Source: Betaproteobacteria bacterium Ga0077532 (GTDB taxonomy: Bacteria; Pseudomonadota; Gammaproteobacteria; Burkholderiales; Ga0077523). Taken from it: DNA of 64,000 nucleotides. The stretch is from assembly GCA_001464895.1 (NCBI GenBank), contig LNEE01000035.1:1-64000 (forward strand), written 5' to 3'. Positions 55,666 through 64,000 of this stretch are shown here, in pieces; the stretch's first letter is position 1, and every line of letters starts with the position of its first letter. The notes beneath the pieces are model-generated. The model saw nothing but the letters and a program-made list of their open reading frames with translations. It was not told the DNA's origin and did not search any database. A program made the position numbers and the translations under genes.

Positions 55666-55866
55666 ATGAAACTGAGCCACAGCCTGGTCGCCATCGTTGC
55701 GGCATGCGTGCTCTCGGCGTGCAGTTCGCCCAAGCCGGCAGGGCCGCGCATCGACGTCACGATCGGTCAGCAACTCATCGAGCTGAAGGAGGCGCGCGAT
55801 GTCGGCGCCCTCAGCGAGAAGGAGTACTCGCGGCAGAAGAAGGCCCTCATCGACGGCATCCAGTGA
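55666..55866 (+). CDS. Small SHOCT-like lipoprotein
   Basis: Lipoprotein of 66 residues with lipobox VLSAC and a C-terminal helical SHOCT-like motif (QQLIELKEARDVGALSEKEYSRQKKALID), a short oligomerisation segment found at protein ends. The function is unknown. It is followed after 19 bp by another lipoprotein gene of the same plan, so the pair likely arose by duplication or acts together. Confidence 0.7.
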   Translation: MKLSHSLVAIVAACVLSACSSPKPAGPRIDVTIGQQLIELKEARDVGALSEKEYSRQKKALIDGIQ

Positions 55867-55885
55867 CCGGTACGGAATTCGAACC

Positions 55886-56113
55886 ATGAAAAGCACGCAT
55901 CCCCTCCGCACCGCGACCGCGCTCGTCGCGGCCGTTCTCGTGGTCGCCGGACTCACCGCCTGCGGCGGCGACACCGTCGTGAAGGTCGAGCAGTCGACGC
56001 AGATCTCGAAAGGCTGGGAGCTGAAAGACCTCCAGAAGGCCTACGACGCCGGCGCCGTCACCCGCGACGAGTTCGACCGCATCAAGCAGAAGCTCCTGAA
56101 GCGCGCCAACTGA
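55886..56113 (+). CDS. Small SHOCT-like lipoprotein
   Basis: Lipoprotein of 75 residues: signal and lipobox GLTAC, then a helical motif KDLQKAYDAGAVTRDEFDRIKQKLLK matching the SHOCT pattern (hydrophobic-leucine repeat with a GxxTxxEF core). It is the second of two similar lipoproteins. Function unknown. It is convergent with bioD. Confidence 0.7.
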   Translation: MKSTHPLRTATALVAAVLVVAGLTACGGDTVVKVEQSTQISKGWELKDLQKAYDAGAVTRDEFDRIKQKLLKRAN

Positions 56114-56149
56114 GGTCCCGCACGGGGCGGGGGTTGGTCGCGGGAGGTG

Positions 56150-56824
56150 TCAGTCGTCCGGTGGCCAGTCGATGGTCACGGACAACGCCTCCATCACCGC
56201 GAGGTGCGGGACGACCGCGAGGCGCGGGGCCTGCATCCGCGCCGTCAGGGTGGCGAGGTTGTCGTCGAAGGCTGCCATCTCGGGGTCGATGCGGTTGGCC
56301 ACCCACCCGGCCAGCCGCAGGCCTCGCCCGAGTATCGCCTCCCGGGTCAGCAGCGCGTGGTTGAGACACCCGAGCCGCATTCCCACCACCAGTACGACCG
56401 GCAGCCCCAGCGCCACGGCGACATCCGAGAAGCTCAGCGTGTCGGACAGCGGCACGAGGAACCCGCCGGCGCCTTCCACCACCACGGCGTCGGCGTTTGC
56501 CGCAAGCGCGGTGTGCGCGTCGCGGATCCGATCCAGGGAGATCTCGACGCCTGCCCACGCGGCGCCGATGTGCGGGGCGATGGGTGCCTCGAACACGTAG
56601 GGGTTCACCGCGGCGAGTGGCGCATCCACATTGCCTGCGGCACGCAGCGCGATGACGTCCTCGTTCACGAGTCCGTCCGGCGTGGCCAGGAGCCCGCCCG
56701 CAGCGACGGGCTTCATGCCGACCACGCGCGCACCCGTCCGCGCGAGGCCACGCACCAGTGCAGCGGCCACCACGGTCTTCCCCACGCCCGTATCCGTCCC
56801 CGTGACGAAAAGTCCGCGCGCCAT
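56150..56824 (-). CDS. bioD: Dethiobiotin synthetase
   Basis: Carboxylates 7,8-diaminopelargonate to dethiobiotin with ATP. The 224 residues show the P-loop GTDTGVGKT (residues 8-16), KPVAAGG with the catalytic lysine, and the EGAGGFLVPL motif. Start at ATG 56824, 2 bp after the bioA stop. Last gene of bioBFAD. Confidence 0.93.
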   Translation of the reverse strand: MARGLFVTGTDTGVGKTVVAAALVRGLARTGARVVGMKPVAAGGLLATPDGLVNEDVIALRAAGNVDAPLAAVNPYVFEAPIAPHIGAAWAGVEISLDRIRDAHTALAANADAVVVEGAGGFLVPLSDTLSFSDVAVALGLPVVLVVGMRLGCLNHALLTREAILGRGLRLAGWVANRIDPEMAAFDDNLATLTARMQAPRLAVVPHLAVMEALSVTIDWPPDD

Positions 56825-56826
56825 GG

Positions 56827-58164
56827 TCAGTCCTTGAACGCGGCGTCGAGGGCGGTCTGCGCAGCCCCGACGATCATCGCGAACTCCGCGTCGTCCACCA
56901 CGTAGGGCGGCATCAGGTAGACCGTGCGGCCGAGGGGCACGAGCAGCGCGCCGGCCTCCAGCGCCGCCGTCGAGAAGCGTCGTGCGAATCCTCGCAGCGC
57001 CGTAGGCACGTCGAACGCCCAGATCATGCCGGTCCGGCGGAACCACGCGGTGCGCGGATCGCTCGCCAGCGGCGCTGCGATCGCATCGAAGCGCGCCGCC
57101 TTGGCGCGGTTCGTCGCGATCACGTCGTCGTCCGAGAAGATGTCGAGCACGGCGAGTGCCGCGCGGCACGCGAGCGGATTGCCCGTGTACGAATGCGAGT
57201 GCAGGAAACCGCGCGTGGCGTCGTCGTCGTAGAAGGCGTCGTAGATCCGGTCGGTGGTGAGCACGACCGAGAGCGGGAGGAAGCCGCCGGTGAGTCCCTT
57301 GGACAAGCAAAGGAAGTCAGGACGGATGCCGGCCTGCTCGTGCGCGAAGAGCGTCCCGGTGCGGCCAAAGCCCACGGCGATCTCGTCGGCCACGAGGTGC
57401 ACGTCGAAGCGATCGCAGATCGCCCGCAGCCGGCGGAGATATTCGGGATCGTGCATCGCCATGCCGCCGGCGCACTGGATGAGCGGCTCGACGATGATCG
57501 CGGCGATCGTGTCGGCGTGCTCCGCCAGATGCTGTTCGACGGCGGACGCCGCGCGGATCGCGCACTCGACGTTCGACTCGCCGGGCATCGCGCGGCGCCA
57601 GTCGGGCGTCGGCATCGTCACGGCGGCGCGCACCAGCGGTTCGTACGCACGGCGGAAGAGTGGCACGTCGGTCACGCCGAGCGCGCCCATGGTCTCGCCG
57701 TGATAGCCCCCTTCGAGGCAGAGGAAGCCGTGCTTGCCGGGGCGCCCCGCGTTGCGCCAGTAGTGCGCGCTCATCTTCAGCGCGATCTCGGTGGCCGAGG
57801 CGCCGTCGGAGGCGTAGAAGGCGTGCCCCAGGGCGCCATCCGTGGCGGCCGACAGCCGCTCCGACAGGGCGACGACGGGCTCGTGGGTGAAGCCCGCGAG
57901 GATCACGTGTTCCAGTTGATCGAGCTGGTCGCGGATCGCCGCGACGATGCGCGGCGCGCGATGCCCGAAGAGGTTCACCCACCACGACGAGATGGCGTCG
58001 AGATAGCGGCAGCCGTCGGCGTCGGTGAGCCACGGTCCGTCGCCCGACACCATCGGGATCAGCGGCACGGTCTCGTGCGCCTTCATCTGCGTGGCCGGAT
58101 GCCAGACCGCGCGGAGGCTGCGCGCGGTGAGTGCCGCGTTGCGGGTGCCGGACCAGGTGCTCAT
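56827..58164 (-). CDS. bioA: Adenosylmethionine-8-amino-7-oxononanoate aminotransferase
   Basis: PLP aminotransferase that forms 7,8-diaminopelargonate from KAPA using S-adenosylmethionine. The protein is 445 residues with [50 protein letters not shown] (PLP aspartate) and [11 protein letters not shown] (the Schiff-base lysine). The start overlaps the bioF stop by 4 bp (ATGA). It belongs to bioBFAD. Confidence 0.94.
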   Translation of the reverse strand: MSTWSGTRNAALTARSLRAVWHPATQMKAHETVPLIPMVSGDGPWLTDADGCRYLDAISSWWVNLFGHRAPRIVAAIRDQLDQLEHVILAGFTHEPVVALSERLSAATDGALGHAFYASDGASATEIALKMSAHYWRNAGRPGKHGFLCLEGGYHGETMGALGVTDVPLFRRAYEPLVRAAVTMPTPDWRRAMPGESNVECAIRAASAVEQHLAEHADTIAAIIVEPLIQCAGGMAMHDPEYLRRLRAICDRFDVHLVADEIAVGFGRTGTLFAHEQAGIRPDFLCLSKGLTGGFLPLSVVLTTDRIYDAFYDDDATRGFLHSHSYTGNPLACRAALAVLDIFSDDDVIATNRAKAARFDAIAAPLASDPRTAWFRRTGMIWAFDVPTALRGFARRFSTAALEAGALLVPLGRTVYLMPPYVVDDAEFAMIVGAAQTALDAAFKD

Positions 58165-59336
58165 GCGGCGCGTGCCGCTGTCGTCACGGATGCAGCGGTA
58201 TCGACGAGGGCTGACACGAGGGTGTCGATGTGGAGATCCGTGTGCGCTGCCGACAGCGTGATCCGCAGCCGTGCCGTGCCGGCCGGTACCGTGGGCGGAC
58301 GGATCGCGGGTGCCCAGCAGCCGCGGTCCAGCAGCGACGCCATCACGCGCAGCGCGGCGGTGTTCTCGCCGATGATCAGCGGCTGGATGGCGCCTTCCGA
58401 CGGCAGCAGCCGCCAGGGCAGGCCGGCGAGTCCGTCGCGCAGGCGTCGGGCATGGGCGCGGAGTCGATCGCGGCGCCAGTCGTCCGCACGGATCACGTCG
58501 AGACTCGCGCGGACGGCGGCCGCCAGCATCGGCGGTGTCGCGGTGGTGAAGATGTAGGTGCGCGCCCGCTGCACGAGCCATTCGACGATGTCGGCGCGGC
58601 CCGCGACGAAGGCGCCCGACACGCCCGCCGCCTTGCCGAGGGTGCCGAGGTAGAGGATGCGGTCCGAGCGGACGCCGGCGTGTGCGAGCGCGCCCTCGCC
58701 GTGCGGTCCGAGAACGCCGAAGCCGTGGGCGTCGTCGAGAAGGACGAGCGCGTCGTGCCGCTCCGCGAGGGCCGCGAGTTCGTGCAGGGGTGCGATGTCG
58801 CCGTCCATGCTGAACACGGCGTCGGAGAGGATCAGCCGATGGCTGGCCGGGCTGGCGCGCAGCGCGGCGTCGAGCGCCGCCATGTCCGCATGCGGGTAGA
58901 CGTGCAGGTCCGCACGGGACAGCCGGGCACCGTCGATGAGGCAGGCGTGGTTGAGGGCGTCCGAGAACACCGCGTCGCCGCGCCCGGCCAGCGCCGGGAC
59001 GATGCCCGTGTTGGCCATGTAGCCCGTCGAGAAGTAGAGCGCCCGTTCCGCGCCCACGAAGGCCGCGAGTTCGTCCTCGAGTCGTGCGTGCTCGGCGTGG
59101 TGGCCGGAGATGAGGTGCGAGGCACCGGCGCCGACACCGTAGCGCTGGATGGCGTGGATCGCGGCGTCGGCGATGGCGGGATGGTTCGCGAGGCCGAGGT
59201 AGTCGTTCGAGGCGAAGGCGATGAGCGGCCGGCCGTCGACATCGAGAACCGGGCCCTGCGGCCCATCGACCGTACGGCGGTGGCGACGCAGTCCGGCATC
59301 GTCGAGCGCCTGCAGCCCGGCGGTGAAATCGCGCAC
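58161..59336 (-). CDS. bioF: 8-amino-7-oxononanoate synthase
   Basis: PLP enzyme that condenses pimeloyl thioester with alanine. The 391 residues include [46 protein letters not shown] (PLP aspartate) and [14 protein letters not shown] (Schiff-base lysine). GTG start, 9 bp after the bioB stop. The preceding bioC/bioH steps of pimelate synthesis are not in the window. Confidence 0.94.
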   Translation of the reverse strand: MRDFTAGLQALDDAGLRRHRRTVDGPQGPVLDVDGRPLIAFASNDYLGLANHPAIADAAIHAIQRYGVGAGASHLISGHHAEHARLEDELAAFVGAERALYFSTGYMANTGIVPALAGRGDAVFSDALNHACLIDGARLSRADLHVYPHADMAALDAALRASPASHRLILSDAVFSMDGDIAPLHELAALAERHDALVLLDDAHGFGVLGPHGEGALAHAGVRSDRILYLGTLGKAAGVSGAFVAGRADIVEWLVQRARTYIFTTATPPMLAAAVRASLDVIRADDWRRDRLRAHARRLRDGLAGLPWRLLPSEGAIQPLIIGENTAALRVMASLLDRGCWAPAIRPPTVPAGTARLRITLSAAHTDLHIDTLVSALVDTAASVTTAARAA

Positions 59337-59345
59337 GATCGGGCC

Positions 59346-60365
59346 CTACAGGGGCTGCATGCCGAGGCGGCTGAGCAGGTTGCGGTCGCGGTCGGCGTCG
59401 GGGTTGCCGGTGGTCAGGAGCCGGTCGCCGTAGAAGATGGAGTTCGCGCCGGCGAGGAAACACATCGCCTGGCCTTCGTCGGACATCTGGGTGCGCCCGG
59501 CGGAGAGCCGCACGAACGCCTTCGGCATCGTGATGCGCGCCGCGGCGATCACGCGCACGAAATCGAGGACATCGACCGGCGGTGCGGTCTCGGCGAGCGG
59601 CGTGCCCTCGACCTGCACGAGGGCGTTGATGGGGACGGACTCCGGATACGGATCGAGGTTGGCGAGCTGCGCGACGAGCCCCGCGCGGTCGCGGACCGAC
59701 TCACCCATGCCGACGATCCCGCCGCAGCACACGTTCAGCCCGGCATCCCGCACGCGCCCGAGGGTGGCGAGGCGATCCTGGTACTCGCGCGTCGAGATGA
59801 TGTCGCCGTAGAACTCGGGCGAGGTGTCCAGGTTGTGGTTGTAGTAGTCGAGGCCGGCATCGCGAAGCTGTTCCGCCTGGCCGTCCTTCAGCAGACCCAG
59901 CGTGGCGCAGGTCTCGAGGCCGAGCGTCTTCACCTCCTTCACCATCTCGAGCACGGGTTCGAGGTCCCGCTGCTTCGGCCCCCGCCAGGCGGCCCCCATG
60001 CAGAACCGGCTCGCGCCAGCCGCCTTGGCGGCCTTGGCCGCGCCGAGGACGTCGCCGAGCTTCATCAGCGCCGAGTCTTCCACGCCCGTGTCGAAGCGCT
60101 TCGACTGCGGGCAGTAGGCGCAGTCCTCGGGGCAGCCGCCGGTCTTGATCGACAGCAGCGTCGAGAGCTGCACGCGGGTCGGATCGAAGTGCTCCCGGTG
60201 TACCGACTGCGCCCGGAAGAGCAGTTCCGGCAGGGGCAGATCGAGCAGGGCCTGGACGGCCTCGGTGGTCCACCGGACGGCGGCCGGCGCGGCGGATCCG
60301 GAGGATGCGGCGGCAACGAGGGGCGCCGCGGGCGCGGCTGGTGGATGCGAATCGAGCGGAGTCAT
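59346..60365 (-). CDS. bioB: Biotin synthase
   Basis: Radical SAM enzyme that inserts sulfur into dethiobiotin. The radical SAM cysteines are in CPEDCAYC, and later [24 protein letters not shown] and the [2Fe-2S]-related cysteines and arginine (RLSAGRTQM) are present. The 339 residues include an alanine- and proline-rich N-terminal extension of about 30. First gene of bioBFAD; a BirA-like operator precedes it by about 30 bp. Confidence 0.95.
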   Translation of the reverse strand: MTPLDSHPPAAPAAPLVAAASSGSAAPAAVRWTTEAVQALLDLPLPELLFRAQSVHREHFDPTRVQLSTLLSIKTGGCPEDCAYCPQSKRFDTGVEDSALMKLGDVLGAAKAAKAAGASRFCMGAAWRGPKQRDLEPVLEMVKEVKTLGLETCATLGLLKDGQAEQLRDAGLDYYNHNLDTSPEFYGDIISTREYQDRLATLGRVRDAGLNVCCGGIVGMGESVRDRAGLVAQLANLDPYPESVPINALVQVEGTPLAETAPPVDVLDFVRVIAAARITMPKAFVRLSAGRTQMSDEGQAMCFLAGANSIFYGDRLLTTGNPDADRDRNLLSRLGMQPL

Positions 60366-60394
60366 GGCGGCGGTTCCCGGGGCTCTGGGGTCGT

Positions 60395-60427
60395 TTGTAA
60401 AGAGATGCGGAGGATAGTGCTTTACAG
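60395..60427 (-). promoter_or_regulatory. BirA-like operator at the bioB promoter
   Basis: TTGTAAAG and CTTTACAG form an inverted repeat separated by 17 bp. The known BirA site is TTGTAAACC-N16-GGTTTACAA; size and arms fit, with a one-base difference in length. It spans the place expected for the minus-strand -10 (TATCCT-like), so biotin-bound BirA could block bio transcription. Confidence 0.65.
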
Positions 60428-60560
60428 CGGCGCCGAGAAGCGGCCGCTGTGGATCGGACCGTGCCGACCCGGTATCGGGACAAACATTGGGAAGAATATT
60501 GGGGCAAATGCGCTCAAGTGGTCAGAGACGCGGTCGTTGAGCCGGTGCGGTGTTTTGTAG

Positions 60561-60589
60561 TTGACCGTATGCGTGCCGTGCGACCTAAT
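60561..60589 (+). promoter_or_regulatory. Promoter of the DUF3015 gene
   Basis: TTGACC (60561-60566), 17 bp, CCTAAT (60584-60589), followed by a leader of about 45 bases to the ATG at 60644. It is divergent from the bio operon. Confidence 0.6.
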
Positions 60590-60643
60590 CCGGGATGCGC
60601 ACCAAAGCGCGCCCCCCTCATTGCCAGGCAAGGAGAATGTTGA

Positions 60644-61138
60644 ATGAATATCGGAACGAAGGCCCTTTTCGCTGCCCTTCTGGTGGCGCCCCTTTCGGCC
60701 ATGGCGGCCGGCAACAACGTCGGCACCTGCGGTTGGGGTTCCAAGGTGTTCGACGGGCAGAGCGGTATTGCACCCCAGGTGCTCGCGGCGACGACCAACG
60801 GCACCTTCGGTAATCAAACGTTCGGCATCACGTTCGGCACGTCCGGTTGCACGCAGGACGGCGCCGTGTCCTCCACCTGGAAGACGGCCGCCTTCATCGA
60901 CGGCAACAAGGCGAAGCTGGCCCGCGACATGTCGCGCGGTAACGGCGAGACGCTGGATGCCCTGGCCAAGGTGATGGGTGTGGCCGACGCCGACAAGGCG
61001 CACTTCTACACCACCACCAAGCAGAACTTCGATCGCATCTTCCCCTCCGACCAGGCCGACACCCAGGCCGTGCTGGATGGGCTGAAGCAGGTCGTGGCCT
61101 CCGACGAGCGCCTCTCGGCCTACTCCGCGCGCATCTGA
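60644..61138 (+). CDS. DUF3015 exported protein
   Basis: Periplasmic or secreted protein of 164 residues with a clean Sec signal (KALFAALLVAPLSAMAAG) and the DUF3015 pattern (NNVGTCGWGSKVFDGQSGIAPQVLAATTNG, TFGITFGTSGCT). Two cysteines (GTCGWG, SGCTQ) may form a disulfide. The function is unknown. The ribosome site AAGGAGAA precedes the ATG closely, and the gene ends in a strong terminator. It usually occurs with the DUF4105 gene, as here. Confidence 0.85.
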   Translation: MNIGTKALFAALLVAPLSAMAAGNNVGTCGWGSKVFDGQSGIAPQVLAATTNGTFGNQTFGITFGTSGCTQDGAVSSTWKTAAFIDGNKAKLARDMSRGNGETLDALAKVMGVADADKAHFYTTTKQNFDRIFPSDQADTQAVLDGLKQVVASDERLSAYSARI

Positions 61139-61157
61139 TCGCGTAGCCATGCACCCG

Positions 61158-61192
61158 GACACCCGGTGGTTCGCCACCGGGTGTCTTTTTTT
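61158..61192 (+). terminator. Intrinsic terminator after DUF3015
   Basis: A perfect 12-bp stem GACACCCGGTGG/CCACCGGGTGTC with a TTCG loop and seven Ts. It separates DUF3015 from the DUF4105 gene, although readthrough or an internal promoter must serve the latter. Confidence 0.93.
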
Positions 61193-61205
61193 GTGGTTCC
61201 GTCCG

Positions 61206-63152
61206 ATGGGATCTCGCCGCTTGGCCGCCTCCACGCCGTCACCGCAGTGCCGACTCGCCCGGATCCTCGCCGGCGCCCTGCTGCTCATGGTCGCGCTGTC
61301 TGCACGGGCCGACGGGTATCTCGATGCGTTGATCGCCCAGGCGCGTGACCTCCGCCTCGCGGAGAGCCCCGAGTGGCGCGCCTTGCTGCACTACCAGCCG
61401 CGCCTCGGCGTGCTGCCCTCGCGGGCGCTGCCCGACAGCCCGAACTTCTTCCTCTCTCCGCGTGGCAGGACCGACGCGGCCGCGGAGCTTGCGGCAACGC
61501 TCGCCGCCTTCTTCTCGGACGAGCGTGAAACCGACACCACGCAGAATCCCCAGTGCCGGTTCCGCGCACGGTTCGCGTGGCTCGATGCGCGCCTTCGCTT
61601 CGACGGCGAGCGCATGGTGCGCCAGCCGTGCGTCCGCTTCGAGCAATGGCGCCGCGCCCTGGACCCCGGTCGCGTCACCCTGGTCTTCGCGAGCGCGTAC
61701 CTCAACAGTCCGTCATCGGCCTACGGTCACACCCTGTTGCGGGTGGATCCGTCGGATGGCGGCGCCGGCACCAACCTGCTCTCGTACGCGATCAACTTCG
61801 CGGCGCGCACCGACGGATCCAATGCACTGCTCTACGCTGCGCGCGGCCTGATGGGGGGGTACGTCGGCACCTTCGCGATGATGCCGTACTACGCGAAGGT
61901 GGCCGAGTACAGCGATATCGAGAATCGCGACGTCTGGGAGTACGAGCTGACCCTGGATGCGGCCGAGATCGACCGCCTGCTCGCTCACGTGTGGGAGATG
62001 GGCCCCGTCGAGTTCGACTACTTCTTCCTCGACGAGAACTGCGCCTATCACCTGCTTGCGATGCTCGAAGTGGCGCGCCCGGGCCTTCGGCTGACGTCCG
62101 CCTTTCCCCTCTATGCGATTCCCGCCGACACCGTGAAGACCGTGATGCAGACCGACGGCCTGGTCCGCTCGGTGGTGTGGCGACCGGCGCGCGGCACGGT
62201 GCTGCGGCATCGTCTGCGGGTCACGCCGCCCTCGGTGGTCGCCGTGGCCGACGGCCTCGCGCGCGGCGCCATCCCCGTCTCGGAGGCCGTCACCCGATTA
62301 CCCGAGGAGGCCGCGCGGGCCGACGCGCTGGAGCTGGGCTACGAACTGCTGGACTACCGGCGCCTGCGGGGCGATGCGGTGGGCACCGGTCTCAACCTGC
62401 GGCTGCGCGAACTGCTGGCAGCGCGGGCGAAGGTGGACGGCCCGCCGGCGTCCGAGCCTCCCCGGCCCGCCGTGCGTCCGGACGAGGGCCACGGATCGTT
62501 GCGACTCTCTCTGGGCGGTGGCACCACGGCCGGCCATGGATTCCAGGAATTGCGTCTTCGCTTCGCGTATCACGACCTCATGGATCCCGAACCCGGCTTC
62601 CTGCGCGGCGGCCAGATCGATTTCCTCGGACTCGGGCTGCGCCGCGACAACGACACGGGGCAGACCGTCTTCGAGCGCTTCACGCTCGCCGAGGTGGTCT
62701 CGCTCACCCCGCGCGATCCGCTCCTGCCTGCCTGGTCGTGGCGGGGCGGCGCTGGCATCGAGCGCAACACAGTCGGGCCGCACGGGCATCGTCTGCCCGT
62801 CGCGTACGCGAAGATGGGGGCAGGTCTTGCCTTCGAGACCGCGCGGGGATGGCTGCTGTACGCGTTCGCCGAGGGTGATCTGCGCGCATCCGGACATCTC
62901 GATCGCGGTCACGCCGTCGGTCCCGCTGCGCGCGTCGGGGCCTATGTCGACGTGACGCCGGACTGGCGGGTGCATCCGTACGCGATGGTCGGTCAGCGCG
63001 TCCTCGGTGCCACGGGTGTCTTCTCGGATGTCGGCGTGGAGCAGCGGCTCACGCTGACGAGGCGCGTGGCGATCGCGTTGGAGGCCCGACGTCGCGTGGA
63101 CTTCGGCGTGCGTGAGAATCGCGTTGCAGCCTTCGTCCACCTCTACTTCTGA
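61206..63152 (+). CDS. DUF4105 outer-membrane-type protein
   Basis: Protein of 648 residues. A signal near the start is followed by a DUF4105 domain (SSAYGHTLLRVDP, SYAINFAARTDG, RDVWEYELTLDAAEIDRLL, FFLDENCAYHLLAMLEVA), which has a cysteine/histidine pair resembling a papain-like catalytic core. The C-terminal third alternates like beta strands and ends in phenylalanine (FVHLYF), typical of outer-membrane barrels. The function is unknown. ATG 61206 lies after the terminator; the longer frame begins before it and is unlikely. Confidence 0.82.
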   Translation: MGSRRLAASTPSPQCRLARILAGALLLMVALSARADGYLDALIAQARDLRLAESPEWRALLHYQPRLGVLPSRALPDSPNFFLSPRGRTDAAAELAATLAAFFSDERETDTTQNPQCRFRARFAWLDARLRFDGERMVRQPCVRFEQWRRALDPGRVTLVFASAYLNSPSSAYGHTLLRVDPSDGGAGTNLLSYAINFAARTDGSNALLYAARGLMGGYVGTFAMMPYYAKVAEYSDIENRDVWEYELTLDAAEIDRLLAHVWEMGPVEFDYFFLDENCAYHLLAMLEVARPGLRLTSAFPLYAIPADTVKTVMQTDGLVRSVVWRPARGTVLRHRLRVTPPSVVAVADGLARGAIPVSEAVTRLPEEAARADALELGYELLDYRRLRGDAVGTGLNLRLRELLAARAKVDGPPASEPPRPAVRPDEGHGSLRLSLGGGTTAGHGFQELRLRFAYHDLMDPEPGFLRGGQIDFLGLGLRRDNDTGQTVFERFTLAEVVSLTPRDPLLPAWSWRGGAGIERNTVGPHGHRLPVAYAKMGAGLAFETARGWLLYAFAEGDLRASGHLDRGHAVGPAARVGAYVDVTPDWRVHPYAMVGQRVLGATGVFSDVGVEQRLTLTRRVAIALEARRRVDFGVRENRVAAFVHLYF

Positions 63153-63165
63153 TCCGATCCGAATC

Positions 63166-64000
63166 GTGCGCCGTCTCTTCTCGTTGCTGGTCGCCGCCGC
63201 GCTCGTCGCCTGCCTCGCGGGGTGCACCGGACTCTTCTTCCAGCCGATGCGCGAACACGTCCATTCGCCGTCGGACGCGGGCGTCGCGTTCCGCGACATC
63301 GCGCTCACGGCGAGCGATGGCGTCCGGCTGCACGGGTGGGTGCTCCCGGCCCAGGGCGAAGCCCGCGGCGTGGTCGTCTTCCTGCACGGGAACGCCGAGA
63401 ACATCAGCACGCACGTGGCCTCGGTGCTCTGGTTGCCGGCGCGCGGCTACCACGTGGTCGTTCCCGACTATCGGGGCTACGGGCGGTCGGAGGGCAGGCC
63501 ATCGCTCGACGGCGTGCTGCGCGATGTCGACGCGGCCACGGCCTACGCGGCCGACCCGGCGAACTTCGGCGGACTGCCCGTGGTGCTGTTCGGGCAGAGC
63601 CTGGGGGGCGCGCTGGCACTCGTGCATGCGGGCGATCCGTCGCATCGCGGGCGCTTCGCCGGGGTCGTGACCGACAGCGCCTTCAGCGGGTTCCGCGACA
63701 TCGCGCGGGAGAAGCTGCGGCTGTGGTGGGTCACGCGCTGGTTCGCGGGGCCGCTCGGCTGGCTCGTGGACGACGGTGCCCGGCCGGCCGACGCCGTCGC
63801 GCGAATCCCACCGGTTCCGCTCCTGCTGATCCACGGCGACCGAGACACCATCGTGCCCGTGCACCACGCCTCCCGCCTCTTCGATGCCGCACTCGCACCC
63901 AAGACGCTCTGGATCGCCCCGGGCGCCGGGCACATCGAAGCGCTGCGGCTGCCCGGGTGGCGCGACCGTCTCGTGCGCCATCTCGACGGACTGGCAGGGC
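63166..64000 (+). CDS. Lipoprotein alpha/beta hydrolase (cut by window end)
   Basis: The frame is open to the window edge, about 278 residues without a stop. Signal and lipobox CLAGC are followed by an alpha/beta hydrolase core: oxyanion region VVFLHGNAENIS, the nucleophile elbow FGQSLGGAL, the acid in HGDRDTIVP and a histidine in GAGHIEAL. The resemblance is to BEM46/YfhR-like esterases. GTG 63166 lies 13 bp after the DUF4105 stop. The missing part is probably short, because the final helix is nearly reached. Confidence 0.82.
   Translation, partial: MRRLFSLLVAAALVACLAGCTGLFFQPMREHVHSPSDAGVAFRDIALTASDGVRLHGWVLPAQGEARGVVVFLHGNAENISTHVASVLWLPARGYHVVVPDYRGYGRSEGRPSLDGVLRDVDAATAYAADPANFGGLPVVLFGQSLGGALALVHAGDPSHRGRFAGVVTDSAFSGFRDIAREKLRLWWVTRWFAGPLGWLVDDGARPADAVARIPPVPLLLIHGDRDTIVPVHHASRLFDAALAPKTLWIAPGAGHIEALRLPGWRDRLVRHLDGLAG

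Overview
The window is a GC-rich bacterial chromosome segment with no rRNA, tRNA, phage or plasmid genes that I could see. Gene content points to a betaproteobacterium (inference; there is no decisive marker gene). The pointers are a PP0621-type gene followed by pilS-pilR-ampD, a rubrerythrin / GlpC-like / DUF3501 unit, flavocytochrome c sulfide dehydrogenase, PEP-CTERM proteins, an AlgP/histone-H1-like protein, and many small c-type cytochromes and Tat-exported enzymes. GTG and TTG starts are common.

Layout. 1-8315: a TRAP transporter of the keto-acid (TakP) type, a two-subunit molybdenum hydroxylase (IorAB-like) and an amidase, all on +, look like one uptake-and-oxidation locus. 8336-8724: three tandem REPIN-like repeats. 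9033-11477: a HAD-like hydrolase and two PEP-CTERM proteins. 11842-14060: a monoheme cytochrome, the FCSD flavoprotein and RibA. 14158-17953: a MarR/MFS pair with a palindromic operator, an aldo/keto reductase and an adaptor-like lipoprotein. 18003-21334: rubrerythrin, GlpC-like Fe-S protein, DUF3501 and CNP1-like protein behind a near-consensus promoter with an inverted repeat. 21485-26327: PP0621, pilS, pilR, ampD and a histone-deacetylase-like amidohydrolase. 26417-30779: nrdAB behind two NrdR-type boxes. 31538-34293: histone-H1-like protein, a DUF302 protein, a KTSC-domain gene broken by a 264-bp MITE-like element, and a protein of unknown function.

34380-38145: GST, a small cytochrome c behind an FNR/Anr-type box, otnK-otnC for four-carbon acid sugars and a diheme DUF1924 cytochrome, closed by a bidirectional terminator. 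38251-42252: HigA-N-like small protein, MATE pump, a leader-bearing RidA-like protein, an endonuclease/phosphatase and a 57-residue small protein. 42424-47765: CoxE- and CoxG-like proteins without a CO-dehydrogenase, then a large orphan sensor kinase. 47766-48290: a second REPIN array flanked by long inverted repeats. 48287-50201: Tat-exported Fe/Mn superoxide dismutase translationally coupled to a COG0523 metallochaperone GTPase. 50347-54061: SDR, Ldh-family dehydrogenase, EamA transporter and RraA-like aldolase, with a second MITE inside the last intergenic space. 54080-56113: FecR protein and two SHOCT-like lipoproteins. 56150-60427: the bioBFAD operon with a BirA-like operator. 60561-64000: DUF3015 and DUF4105 proteins and a lipoprotein alpha/beta hydrolase cut by the window end.

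The themes that tie the window together are electron transfer and oxidative or oxygen-responsive physiology (FCSD, rubrerythrin, SOD, cytochromes, FNR box, NrdR control) and a genome seeded with small non-autonomous repeats: REPIN-like elements, two MITEs and GTGGGTCG-type palindromes. No CRISPR array or classical defence island was found. The least explained items are the MITE-disrupted KTSC gene, the SOD-COG0523 coupling, the regulated rubrerythrin unit and the composite repeat array at 47.9-48.2 kb.
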